A stretch of 64,000 bases of DNA, from positions 55,201,463-55,265,462 of the forward strand of contig CM048554.1 in NCBI GenBank assembly GCA_026413225.1, written 5' to 3'. This stretch comes from Otis tarda. Its lineage: Eukaryota; Chordata; Aves; Otidiformes; Otididae. Positions within the stretch are counted from its first letter, which is position 1; each line of letters begins with the position of its first letter. Positions 1 through 10,813 of the stretch are shown here, piece after piece. Both the position numbers and the translations under genes were made by a program. Below the pieces are notes generated by a model that saw nothing but the letters and a program-made list of their open reading frames with translations, did no database searches and was not told the DNA's origin.

Positions 1-1095
1 ACTGTGGGTTCCAAAACTGTGCGCTTGACTGGGAGATTACATCAGCCCAGTTTGGAGATGGGAACACCTCACCTCTCCTGTCTGTTGGGTTGCTGTAACC
101 TGCTCTGCCCAGTACTATAATTTCAAACTATGTAGAGGCTGCCCCTTCATGCTGAATAGGTTGTGCCCAAGGCAGTATTTACCATGAGCGGTATTTCTGT
201 ATATATGCTGTCATTTGCAAATGCTTGTAAATGATTTGGGGCTGAAGATGTAAATGTTGATCTTCAGTCTGAAAGCCCTAGATGATTTAACTAGTTTAGT
301 CAACTTTAGGAGACTGACAGCTTTTTAATTACCAAATCTATTGCCCTCCCCTTCCATTCTGTCTTACTGGGTTAATTTGGAGTTTACTGAAATAGTCAAG
401 GCCTGGGTATTCATTCAGTTAGCTCTAGGCTGGATTCCTCACCACATTTAGGTAGGTTTAAAACTAAGCATTAATGTTAGAGATGAAGCTGTGGAGTTAG
501 AAATTATTGGGAACATGTACATGGAAAATGCTAAGTGTGAAGGATTTGGATATTTCCCAGGTTTTGCATATTACAGCCTTTTGCCTGACTAATCTATGCT
601 TTGTGCCCATCCTAAACCTAGAAACATAATGAGAAAACCAAAGGAATCCTTCTGAGACCCCTTAAACCTACCTTCACTGTAAGAAAAGGGAGGTGCTTTC
701 TCCTTTCCTGAAAATTCTCATTAAAACAATACATGGCCTTAACTTCAGAGCAAGAAGGAGGAGACTACATGGAAAAGACAGAGACAGTCCAAACAGCAAC
801 AAAAAGGCAACATGAATTGTTCATGGGCCTGTATCCAGGCAGATTCGCTCATCTCTCCCTCCATCACATGCAGCAGATGTCCAAGAGAAGCCGTGTTGGC
901 TGCTCAGTGTCACAGCGGAGCAGTGAAGAGCATTATTCAGTGTTTGGCTAACACCTCCAGCCATTCTCCTGGCTGTCCAAACACATCACGTGACATGGAC
1001 AGAGGTAAGAGGGTCTATCTGGACAGTTTCAATGAGGAACAGGATTCAACTTTCCCACTCAAATTGAAGCCCTTGTTTTTAGTTCTGTTCTTTTA
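1..1095. other. Unique non-coding DNA, nothing identified
   Basis: This stretch has mixed composition with several AT-rich runs. I see no recognisable protein, RNA gene or interspersed repeat. The open frames here are short and unlike any known family. Confidence 0.6.
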
Positions 1096-1146
1096 TCTCT
1101 TTCTTTTTTTTCTTTTTTTTTTTTTTCTCTTTTTTTCCTTTTTTCC
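1096..1146 (+). repeat. Polypyrimidine (T/C) tract, 51 nt
   Basis: An uninterrupted run of T and C, mostly T, directly followed by AG at 1147-1148. By composition it is a low-complexity tract. The arrangement also resembles a strong 3' splice acceptor, but no recognisable exon follows it, so I call it a repeat only. Confidence 0.85.
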
Positions 1147-1148
1147 AG

Positions 1149-2540
1149 AAGGCGCCCATGCAAATGGCCTACAAGCCACCTGTGCTGTATAACTGTTTCC
1201 TGCTGAGTGGCCATCAGCTGGCAGCAGGCAGTGGGGGAGCTCGGCAGCGGTGGTTGCAGTGACCTCTCTGTTGTAGGGTTTGCACAATGCCGTGGGAACT
1301 CCTGGAATGGATGGGAATGGTGTACATAGGAAATATTCCTGGGGTCATTACACATCACGGGAAGAGCCTGGATTGCAGCAGTCCTATAAATTTCTTTCAT
1401 TCATCTCCAATGAAGTCAACAGTCAAAAGCAATTTTAAGCACTTGGATCATACAGAATATATAAATACCTGTATTCTGGCTAGCTGTAACAATTCAATGA
1501 TAAGTATGACTCCCTGGTGAACGAACAGGATATCACAGGCTTATTTTATCTTCCAAATGGGTCAGAGTTGAATCTTTTTCTGGATTTCCACATTCATTTT
1601 CTCTTAACAGGTTAGATTTTTACTTGGAAAAGGCATTGCTATAGTTCTCAGTTGCAATGGAAACACTCCAGATCTTCTGAAGATATTTAAAATAAATTTG
1701 TTACAACCTGCAATTTGGCACTGCTTCCTAGTGAATGCTTTCATTTTTATATGTAGACAGAATTTAGGCTTATGTATTCAGCCTGTATTCCACATGTGTA
1801 GATTCAGTAACCTTGAATCAATAGGTATCCCTTCATGACTACTTTAATAATTAACCTTTATAGGCAATAATAGCCTTTCCTTTGGTGTCGCTGTTTGTGT
1901 ACCATTGTCTGAAAAAATGAAGTTATACCCCTTGCTTCAGATATATTATTTTCAATAACAACATAGGCTTTGTTAGAGATTATTTTAAAATGTTTATAGT
2001 ATCTTGCAAGAAAAGCAATTTTGCATTTTTTTTAAATGGTGCGATTCCAGCATTTTTGAAAATTTCAACAGCCATTTACAAATGCTGAAAGTTTCGTCTG
2101 ACAGCTGATTGAAAAATGTGGAAAATACTGAAGCGAGCTCAAGAGTCAGATTATTTTGGCTAGTGTGAGTATTTCTCTAGGCCTTAAAAATCAGGCAGTG
2201 GGATAAAACAAATTCTGATCTCAGCATTAGACTTGTAGGCAAAGTGTAATATGCGTGTTGCATTTTCCAGTGTATTTTGGCCCTTGTACTCAATATATAA
2301 GGAACATATATACATACACATATAGTCTCTACTTTTCTTCGCTGGCATGTTCAGTTGAGCTGTGTTTGTACTTCGAAGGACATGCATGCAAGTACACACG
2401 CACGTGTATGTACACAGACATAAATCCAGCTCTGAGCATGCATATACAATAGATACATAATTTGTGCTTATATCACGCTTGATGCCTTTCTGAAGTCTTT
2501 CAGTCAAATATCTCAAAGTATTTTAAAGTCATTTAAGAAC
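1149..2540. other. Unique AT-rich non-coding DNA with a cryptic simple-sequence patch
   Basis: No gene is seen. Between about 2290 and 2420 the sequence is rich in alternating purine-pyrimidine steps (ACATATATACATACACATA, then GCATGCAAGTACACACGCAC and similar), which looks like decayed dinucleotide repeat. The segment 1880-2160 is AT-rich and not visibly repetitive. Confidence 0.55.
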
Positions 2541-2935
2541 CAAATATCCCATGGGTGTAGTCATAAGCTACCAGTGGTACACCTTGTCCCCTCTTCACAT
2601 ATTTCACTAGCAGTGTATTGAGTTCTATGCCTCACTGTATCTACACTGCTCCTTCAGATTTTCATATCCTGCTCATCATCCTGAAACAGAAGGAAAGATG
2701 TCTGAAGCACCCGCAGCTGCAAAACAGGTTGTTCAGAACCTCCTTGAATTTGGCCCAGTTTTGTCAGAGGAGACAGGAGTGCAGTGATTGTCAGCTGGGT
2801 GAATCCCAAGGGAGGACGGCAGGATTTCTGTTAGACATTTTGATGAGCTGGGCACAAATCTATCAGCATCCCAGGTCTGCTCGGAACATCACAGAAAGAA
2901 AAATAAAGTTTTAAATTAAAAAAAGAAATCCCATC
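2541..2935 (+). other. Non-coding stretch ending in AATAAA and an A-rich run
   Basis: An ATG at 2698 opens a frame of about 29 codons before a stop, and matches no protein I know. An AATAAA lies near 2900-2906, followed by an A-rich run at about 2918-2927. This could be the 3' end of a non-coding transcript or an old processed insertion, but the A run is short and no parent gene is recognised. Chance is the most likely explanation. Confidence 0.2.
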
Positions 2936-2939
2936 AAGG

Positions 2940-3200
2940 TTAATCTTTCAAAAGCTGCGGTCCATCTGGGTGTCTTCTTCCTTGGTATTAATTACGAAGA
3001 CTTGCCCTGTAATCCATAAGTGAAATATGAGCGAGATGTAAGCTTGCTGCAGTTGTGTTTAATATTTTGCTTGCTAACAGGACATCTAATCCACCATGAG
3101 CAGGAATTCATCAAGCCTCAGGGGCTACCTAAAGCACACAATCCCTCTAAATGAGCAGTAATCTCCTCCCTCGAATCTTCAATCTCATGAACTAATAAGT
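2940..3200. promoter_or_regulatory. Candidate conserved non-coding element (AT-rich, homeodomain-type cores)
   Basis: The stretch is unique, AT-rich and free of repeat signatures. It carries a TTAATTA-type core near 2989 and other ATTA/TAAT cores. It lies directly upstream of the CpG-rich patch. Such composition is common in vertebrate developmental enhancers, but I cannot measure conservation here, so this is a weak inference. Confidence 0.2.
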
Positions 3201-3229
3201 GATGCTAAAGGCTCATTTGCTTTGGGAGC

Positions 3230-3690
3230 TCCCAGCAGTGGAGCGGATGACACTGTACCCAGCTCCCGGCGTAGAAGCGAGCACAGCCCTGAGACGACTG
3301 CGGGCAAAAAGGCAGATTCCTAGCATTTTTGTTTTTGCAGCAAAGAGCACTTCTTCTTTGGCACACTAGCACTCTGCCGAAATTTGTGAGCCACATGAAT
3401 GCCAGACTAAAAAGATCCCACTAACAGTCTCGAGCACCAAGATCAATAATAATTTCCACAAACTCCGCTCTTTTACATAACACTTCCCTCCCCGCTCCCC
3501 ATGGGATAAGCAGCGGGACGCAAGGCTGACATTTTGCAGATGCTGGGAGCGCAGGCGGTTCCGGCAGCAGTGGCGGGAGGAGAAGGAGGCAGCGCGGGAG
3601 AGAGGCACAAGCGACTGAAATTCATTACTTGGAGAGGTCGCGAGGGTCAGTGACAGTGGCGCTGAATGGATTTTTCCAGCCGTTTCGAGC
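3230..3690. promoter_or_regulatory. CpG-rich patch, possible weak CpG island
   Basis: I count roughly 25 CpG dinucleotides in about 450 bp, against very few in the surrounding kilobases. Local G+C is high, above two thirds in 3541-3600. Bird CpG islands often mark promoters or distal regulatory elements. There is no clear TATA box and no recognisable downstream first exon. It could be a promoter of an unannotated transcript, an enhancer, or simply a GC-rich patch. Confidence 0.35.
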
Positions 3691-4604
3691 TGAGATTTGC
3701 ACTCTGTAATCTGAATGCTTTTATCTATTTCTGAAAATAGACAGGAATTTTTTCCACAGGCTGCTCCAATCTGGCCATGGAGATGCAAGGAAGGATTACA
3801 GGGATAAATTCAGGTTTTGTTAAGCAAGCGCAGCTTTTCCAAACCAAACATAGCCAGCTTTCTCACAGCATAAACACGTGTACAAGAATTCTCTTGTCAG
3901 AAGGACACATCCCCTTGTGCAAGAGATGAAAGCGCTAGGTGCCATGCACGCCATGGAGCCCTTCACTCCTGTTTTGTACATTGTTTGTCTCTTCTGGATA
4001 GCTGTGCTAGAGCCAGCAAGGTCTCTCCAAAGGTGCAGAGAACGATCTAGATTCGTTTCCTCCACCGAACGGACCAGTAGTAGTTTATTTGGTGATTATT
4101 TCCTGTTTCAGTCACATTTTGCTGCAGTTGAGCTTCCTCGCTTGCTTAGTCATGTCCTCTTCTGGCAGAGGCTTCTCTGAAAAGAGAGCTGATTCTAGAA
4201 ATTAGCTAGGACAGAAACTGTCGGGTACATGTATTACAGCACTTTCAGGGACAAGGAATGGATAAGAAGCCAGCTTTATTTACTAACTTTTCTCTATGCA
4301 GAGTATAAAGTATGATGCTGGGGTCTGGTTTTGGTGTTACTAAACTGTTTTGAGCCAGAAACTAAAGGATATCCTCAGGTGTGTATATGCCAATGTCTTG
4401 GAGTAAAAGACTGTGGAATAACAGCACCTGCAATTTCACAGCATCAGGTGTGCTGATGAAGTTTTACCATTTTCCTGGTGTCCCTCAGTCCTACCAGCCC
4501 TGTCTCCAAGCAGCTCACCTGCCCACCCTTGAGGTGTTCAGCCACTCTCCTGCCTAGCTCCTTCCAAGCATAGTGATGAACCGGCCACAATTTTCTCTTG
4601 CCCG

Positions 4605-4643
4605 CACTTTATATACAAAAGCACCCCCACTTTATATACAAAA
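4605..4643 (+). repeat. Two-copy tandem duplication, 23-bp period
   Basis: The 16-bp core CACTTTATATACAAAA occurs at 4605-4620 and again, exactly, at 4628-4643. It is likely replication slippage. Confidence 0.8.
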
Positions 4644-5859
4644 CTCTTGTTATGAAGCATAGATATACCTTTTTGAGGTGGAAAGAGTTAGATATCGAGA
4701 TGTAACCCCGCTCTCTCCATCTGCAGGCTGGGGACACGTTGTTGATAGTGGGCAAATGTTTGTGCAGAGGCAAGTACTGGGCCAGCAGACCGGGATCTCG
4801 GCTTACCAACATGCCAGGAGGTGGCTCTGCCTCGCCATGCCCAGGTGGCAACAGAGCTGCAAAGGACACACTCGGGAGCAATAATTCTAGGAAAACGTGA
4901 GGGAAAGAAAAAAAGGTAATTTGATTTATCTTTGCAGTTATTAAATGACAGTAAAGCCTGCATGGTGGGGAGGTATGGATCTGGATGGAAAAACAGCGAC
5001 ATGACCGAGGCGACATCAGGGCAAGCAAGGGTTGGAAAACTATGCCAAGAGCTGAGCTGCTGAAGCATTCTGACAGCTCTGAAAGATGGTGATGGGGAGT
5101 GACTGTCCCCTGAGAGCCTCCTCAGCTGGAGATTCAGATGGGGAAAAGGTCTCTTAGGAGCCAGCCAGATCCACAGAGCTTCAGCTGTTTGACAGAGGTT
5201 TAGATGAGCTCTTCTCAATGCAATGCAGCACGTCGATCAAAACAAAAAAAAAACCCAAACAAGTGAATGAGTGCAAAAACCCATTGGCATTCACCCATGC
5301 CTTTAACATTTACCATCAGTCTCTCACCACCCTCCTGTCTATGCATCCTGCCATTTGCCTGAGGTCAGAGCATAGTTTCATTTCAAGGCAGTAGCAAGCA
5401 TTGCCTGTGGGTGGCAAATGCCTTCAGATACAGCCATTCCCTGGCACAGAACAAGAGACATCAACCATTTCCTCTCTGCCAGCTAATACTGACAGTCAAA
5501 TTAGTGGAATTCATAATTTGGAAATTAAGTTTCTATGATTTACCAAACCAGTTAGACTGGGCCTTTAAACATCACCTTCTCCCAGACAAGGGAAAAGACT
5601 AAAAACAAACCCTAAGGAAGCATTCAAAGGCATTTGCTTGCAGGGCAGGATGTCTGGGCAGATGGCAGCCCGATGACAAGGATTTAAGATGGTGCTTGGG
5701 CTCCGTGAACTCTCTGCACTTGCTCCTAATTGTTCCACCAGGTAAAGTTCCTTGTCCATCAGCCTTCCCACACCAGCGGTAGATGGGCTCTGTGCTATCA
5801 GACATTCAGCTGGCTCCTCTGCTTCTCTCCCTGCCTTCCCCAGTAAACAAATAATGGCA

Positions 5860-6080
5860 GACTCCCATTCAACCTTGTCTATTTTGGGATCTCTAGCAGT
5901 CCTACTGATAATCACTGTTATAAATGTTTACACTGATAGGAGACTGGCCCATATTGTACAGAGATAATAACAGTACAATTTGATATTCATGAGGTGCTGA
6001 TGATCTCTAAATATAGAAACAGAGTAATTATTGCTGGCACTACAGGCTGGATTTCAAAAAGCAGATAAATGGAGAAATGG
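5860..6080. promoter_or_regulatory. Candidate conserved non-coding element
   Basis: Unique AT-rich sequence without repeat signatures, carrying GAGTAATTATTG near 6022 and several GATA and ATAA motifs. This is a reading by eye only. Homeodomain-type cores are common by chance in AT-rich DNA. Confidence 0.15.
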
Positions 6081-6447
6081 ATATGCTATTTATTGCAGCT
6101 TCAACAGTAACAACAGGAAAGCTGTCTCTCTTATTAGGCAAGGACCAGACTGCAGAAGGCAGAGCTCATGGCAGAGGGGTGAAGGGCTGTGATACTTTAC
6201 CAATGGAAGGGAAAAGCACAGCTGTAGAAAAAAAATCTGAAAATGCACCTAATGCCAAGCTCACCCCAACACAGGTGACTATGCAAGACAGTGATGAAGC
6301 AGGTTGGCTGTACCAGGAAAACCTGTTGTGACTGGAAAAAAAACCTCACAGAATTTTCTATCAAAACCCCTTAAGGAAAGATGAAGACTTTGGCCCTCAC
6401 AATCAATGCATGTCTGCAGCTGGAGCACACTGCCAGGGTGCAGTGAA

Positions 6448-7151
6448 AGCATCCTCTGAGGAGAAGGACTTGGGAGTGTTGGTGGACAAGAAGCTCAACA
6501 CGACCTGGCAATGTACACTTGCAGCCCAGAAAGCCAACTGCATCCTGGGCTGCATCTAAAGGAACATGGCCAGCAGGTCAAGGGAAGTGATTCTGCCCCT
6601 CTACTCGGCTCTCGTGAGACCCCACCTGGAGTACTGTGTCCAGCTCTGGAGCCCCCAACATAAGGAGGATGTGGACCTGTTGGAGCTAGTCCAGAGGAGG
6701 GCCACGAAGATGATCAGAGGGCTGGAGCACCTCTCCTATGAGGACAGGCTGAGAGAGTTCAGGCTGTTCAGCCTGGAGAAGAGAAGGCTCCAGGGAGACC
6801 TTATAGCAGCCTTCCAGTACCTAAAGGGGGCTTATAGGAAAGATGGGGAGAGACTCTTCAGCAGGGCCTGTTGTGATAGGATGAGGGGTAATGGTTTCAA
6901 AATAGAGGGAAGTAGACTCAGATTAGATATTAGGAAGAACTTTTTACACTGAGGGTGGTGGAACACAGGAACAGGTTGCCCAGAGAGGTGGCGGGTGCCC
7001 CATTCCTGGAAACATTCAAGGCCAGGTTGGATGAGGCTCTGAGCAACCTGATCTAGTTGGAGATGTCCCTGTTCCTGGCAGGGGGGTTGGACTAGATGAC
7101 CTTTAAAGGTCCCTTCCATCCTAAACTATTCTATAATTCTATGATTCTATG
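6448..7151 (+). mobile_element. CR1 LINE, 5'-truncated copy with ORF2 C-terminus and 3' tail
   Basis: This is a non-LTR retrotransposon fragment of about 0.7 kb. It begins in the late reverse-transcriptase region of ORF2 ([11 protein letters not shown] near the start), continues through [18 protein letters not shown] and [17 protein letters not shown], and ends with the avian CR1 3' untranslated block and an ATTCTATG-type tail. The reading frame is broken by a TAA at 6557-6559 and by a one-base loss near 6940-6945 that brings a stop at 6950-6952, where related copies read on as FFT(L/M)RVV. It cannot move by itself. It is about 95% identical, by eye, to the copy at 10814-11288 and shares the same one-base loss. 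Confidence 0.93.
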
Positions 7152-7337
7152 CTGAACCAAGTTTCTAATCATTTGCATCCATGGGCAGCGAGCTCAGCCT
7201 CTCTCCGATTGCACAAGCTGCAGAGTCACTCAAGACTTGTACACTGGCCTGTGGGGTGAGCAGGGCGTGTGACATCTCTGCATGCTGGCCACTGAATATG
7301 CACGTTTCATGGTTCCCCTAGTCTAACTTCCTTTGAT
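7152..7337. other. Short unique spacer between CR1 insertions
   Basis: No recognisable feature. It separates the end of one CR1 copy from a 50-bp CR1 tail insert. Confidence 0.6.
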
Positions 7338-7405
7338 TAGTTTTAGAATCATAGAATGGTTTGGGTTGGAAAGGACCTTTAAAGGTCATCTAGTAATAGT
7401 TTTAG
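7338..7405 (-). mobile_element. Very short CR1 3'-end insert with 9-bp target-site duplication
   Basis: Positions 7347-7396 hold only the last 50 bp or so of a CR1, in reverse orientation (AATCATAGAATGGTTTGGGT, then AAAGGTCATCTAGT). The insert is flanked by perfect direct repeats TAGTTTTAG at 7338-7346 and 7397-7405. The copy is an extreme 5' truncation of the kind produced by target-primed reverse transcription. Confidence 0.85.
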
Positions 7406-8599
7406 GGACATTTATCTCTTACTAAAGATAACAAAAATAATGGGCACTCAGGGCTTTTGATAAACAGGCTGCTGGTTGACTACAGAACCCTTCGGCATAA
7501 GTGCAGGCACTTAGCTTCAGGTGTACAAGTTCGTAACACTGAGGAAATTTCTCGGAGAATCTCTCCTCTGTCAAATGTTGTATATGTCGAGGTATGTCTG
7601 TTTGAGGCCGTGTCCCCCTCCCAGTCTGTAAAGGGTGCTAGCAAGGTTAGTTACCTAATGACTGGAAAGATACTGATCACTCTGGAAGCAGTTTTCCAGG
7701 CAGCAGTGGTACCCAGGGAGCTGAACACTGCACTGGCAGGACTGGCAGAGCCGTCCAGGATCTAACACTGTTTTGTGAGGCTGTTCCCTCCTGCTCCTGT
7801 GAGCAACCTCACCCCTGGCTCGTGCTTCCACAACAGACAAAGCCAGATCTGCTTCGACTTTGACCTTTAGCACCACTGTGCTGAACAAAGCACTCACCAC
7901 TTTCTGTTGCTGTAGAAAAAAACACATGGACTGTAGCCACGTTGTTGCCCCAGAGAGATCAAGAGAAGTGAAGCCTTCAAACAGAACAGGGCAGTTCTGT
8001 GAGTTCATCTGGGGTTTGGTTGTTGGTATGACTTTTGATAATGATTTTCCAAAGTGAGGTGAAGAAAGGATAAAAGTTACCAACCACTTTCAGACTTTGG
8101 TCTGAAAGTTAGTTGCAAAGAGGATGTTTCTAAGAGCAGCAATTCCTGAATCAGTCTCCTTATTAGGTGGCTCTGAAGTCCTAAGAGCCAAGCAGCAATC
8201 TGAACTCTAAATTTCTCCAAGGTTTAGGGAACTGCTGCTTCACATGGATCACCCCAGTACATGAAGAGCTAAAATTATTCACGTGCTCTGCTGCTACTCT
8301 TTTGCCCTTCCTATATCTTCTCTATGCTTACTTGCCAAAAGGGGAAAGAAGGAGAAAAGAAAAGAAAGAAGAGGGAAAAAAACAATCTAAAGAACGGCAA
8401 GTGAGAGAAAAATTGAGGTAATACAACATAGCATGTATGTGGTGTTTAACATGTTCCTACAGGTATACAAGTATTGAAAACCCTTGAAATGCAATTGGTT
8501 AATTGCAGTGGTTTATTCTGTGTTATTGGAATAGAGTGAGTCAAAGTTCCCCAGGCTTGTGTAGCTTTTTGTCAGACAATACCTCAAAGTTTGTACTTA
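7406..8599. other. Unique non-coding DNA with a purine-rich run
   Basis: No gene is recognised. The plus strand of about 8340-8385 is a purine-rich run of A and G. The frame at 7655-8083 on the minus strand is open but unlike any known protein. Confidence 0.55.
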
Positions 8600-8695
8600 A
8601 GTTTTACAACTGGGAAAACCAAAGCACTGAGAAGTTACATTGCTCAGCCAAGGATGCACAGCAAGTCGCTGGCATGATTTCCATGGGAGCTCAGC
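8600..8695 (-). mobile_element. MIR-like (CORE-SINE) relic
   Basis: The order of short matches follows the reverse complement of the MIR SINE core: TTTTACAACTGGGAAAACC, then AAAGCACTGAGAAGTTAC, then GCCAAGGATGCACAGCAAGT, then CGCTGGCA. MIR elements are ancient amniote SINEs that survive as diverged relics in birds. The match is by eye and strongly diverged. This is the best of the MIR-like matches in the window. Confidence 0.6.
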
Positions 8696-8712
8696 CTTGT
8701 TCTTGGTCACCA

Positions 8713-10813
8713 GCACTTTCAGATTAGAAGGGTCTTGGTTAAACTGGACATGCATGTGGTTTCAAACTAGTTGTCCCCAGCAGCATGAGCTACACAGCTT
8801 TGGGGAAAATCTCCTGTACTGTGCTTGGCTCTGTGTCAGTATGGTGGAGAGAAATAAGTGGCTGTGAACAAGCTGGTTACACTGCCTGGAGGTCACAGTG
8901 ATTTGGCAAATGGACCTCTATCTCTCAGACAAACTCCAGGCTCATCTACACCAAGTCAGCTCCCACACTGACAGATTCACTAGGCATTTTGCTTAAATAA
9001 CTGGCAGGGGATGTTCTCGTTGTTGAACATGTGTTTCAGTTGGATAGAAACCGCTCAGCCTGTAGGGAATCTGTGCTGTGGCAAAGGCGGATCAGAATGG
9101 TATTTTTTAATTTAAAAAAAAAAAAAAAAAAGGGGGCATTTCAAGCATAGTTTGTACTTTGCTTGGGGAGGAGCTCTCTGCCCCCAGGGAATTTTCAGGA
9201 TGCTGAGCCATGACAGCAGCTGTTGGCTTCCCTACTTGCTGCTCTGAAACAATACATTGCTCTCCTAGGCAGGTGACGATGGAGGCAGAGCACCGCTTTC
9301 TCCAATACATTCCAAGGCTCCATGCGGTCTATTAAGGTTACGAAAGAAACCTCAAACTGGGATGCTGCTTCAGAGCTGGAGAACAGCGGTGTTCACCCCG
9401 TTGCTTGAAGATTCCCCAAGAGCCTCGGAGGAGCTCCAGGGGGTCCAGCACAGGACACCGAGAGAAGTGGGTATGCTGGCAAAAGGCCTGGATTCACAAT
9501 AAGGACAGTGCTGCTGGGAAATTTGTAGGCTCTACAAATTGTTAAAAAATACAGCTCTGAGGTCTGTTGCTGTAAGCTTTGTGAAGTAAAGACAAACCAT
9601 CAGTCTCTAGGGACAATGCTAATTTTGTATAAGGGAAAAATGTGACATTCAATTCATAACTTCCAGGTTTTTCCAATTCCCATTTGGTCACTGTTCAAGG
9701 TTGTGCTTCCCAATCGCAGCTTTTTAGTGTTGGGGTTTTTTCCCCCCACAAAAATATTAATTTTGTCCTGATGAAGTCAATGATTGGAATTTTCTATTCA
9801 AGAAGCTTCTCTTCTTAGTCAGAGATGGCCATAGGACTAGCAACTAGGCAAGTTTGAAAGTCACCAGAGTCCTGTGGCAACAGTCAGGTTCTCTCACCAA
9901 AACCAGTTTTTTGTGCCTGAGATGTGGTCCACCCCCGCATCGGTCGGGTTGCTTGAAACCAAGGGATAATATAGAAGTGAGATAGGAATAGCACAAGGAT
10001 AAAAGGTCCCAGGAGCTACTCTGGCCATGTTTTATTTGTTGCATTTTCTCTGCTGTGGTTGGTCTTGTTTTTTATGGTTGCGTCTAAGAGGTGGTAACTT
10101 CTGGGGCTTTGAATAACTCATCATTTTTAAACAGCTCCTTTGAAGCACAGTGCAGAGGAGTCAAGGCATGCACTGGAGAGAAGGGAGCTAAGAGAAGAGG
10201 AGATGGTTAGGGTGGAAAAAAGGTGGGAAGCTCAAATCTTCCCTTCCCACTCGACTTGTCTTGTGTGCATTACAGAGAAGTATGTCAAAAGCATGTCTTC
10301 ACATGCAAACACAGGTCAGTTTGCTGTTTGGGACTATGAGGGTGGGAAGTGGAAATAAATGTTGTTTTTAGCTCAGATGAACATGTCCAAACCAAACCTT
10401 CACAGCTATCTTTCCTCATAACTTTTTCCACTTCCGCTACCTGCAACTCTCCCTTTAGAATGAGCAGTGGAAACAGTCCTTGTGGGTCATGAGAAAGGAT
10501 CAGACCTCTAAACATGTTGTTATTCCTGTTTCCCAGCTCTCGGCACTCACAAAAACAGATGATTAAGTAGAGTAGGTAGCAGTCAACTGATCCAGCTCTC
10601 CTCACAGGTACAGAGAGTTCTCTGAAAAGGTGGAAAACTCCTGGAGTAGACATTTTCCCTATGGCGAAGTCACTTGTTATGCTTTACAATCAAAGCCATG
10701 CAGATGCTGCAAAGAGGCATCACCTTACTAGAACACCCTTTTCTGCATTTTTGTTCAGACTCATTACTACATATCTTGTCTGCATTGCCCTGTAACAAAC
10801 TTAGGAGCTAATT
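8713..10813. other. Unique non-coding DNA with a poly(A) run
   Basis: No gene is recognised. There is an 18-base A run at 9114-9131, preceded by a T-rich stretch. I see no processed-gene sequence upstream of it. Confidence 0.6.
9114..9131 (+). repeat. Poly(A) tract, 18 nt
   Basis: Homopolymer A run following TTTTTTAATTT. No target duplication was noticed around it. Confidence 0.9.

Larger units (their letters stand above)
3691..6447. other. Unique non-coding DNA
   Basis: No gene or large repeat is seen. It contains a 16-bp sequence, CACTTTATATACAAAA, present twice (4605-4620 and 4628-4643), which is a small tandem duplication with a 23-bp period. The minus strand of 4688-5218 is open for 176 codons but reads as low-similarity composition rather than a known protein. 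AT-rich sequence near 5860-6080 is listed separately. Confidence 0.55.

Noticed and set aside
4688-5218. 176-codon open frame on the minus strand
   Set aside because: No known motif, no conserved start context and overlapping frames; chance is most likely.
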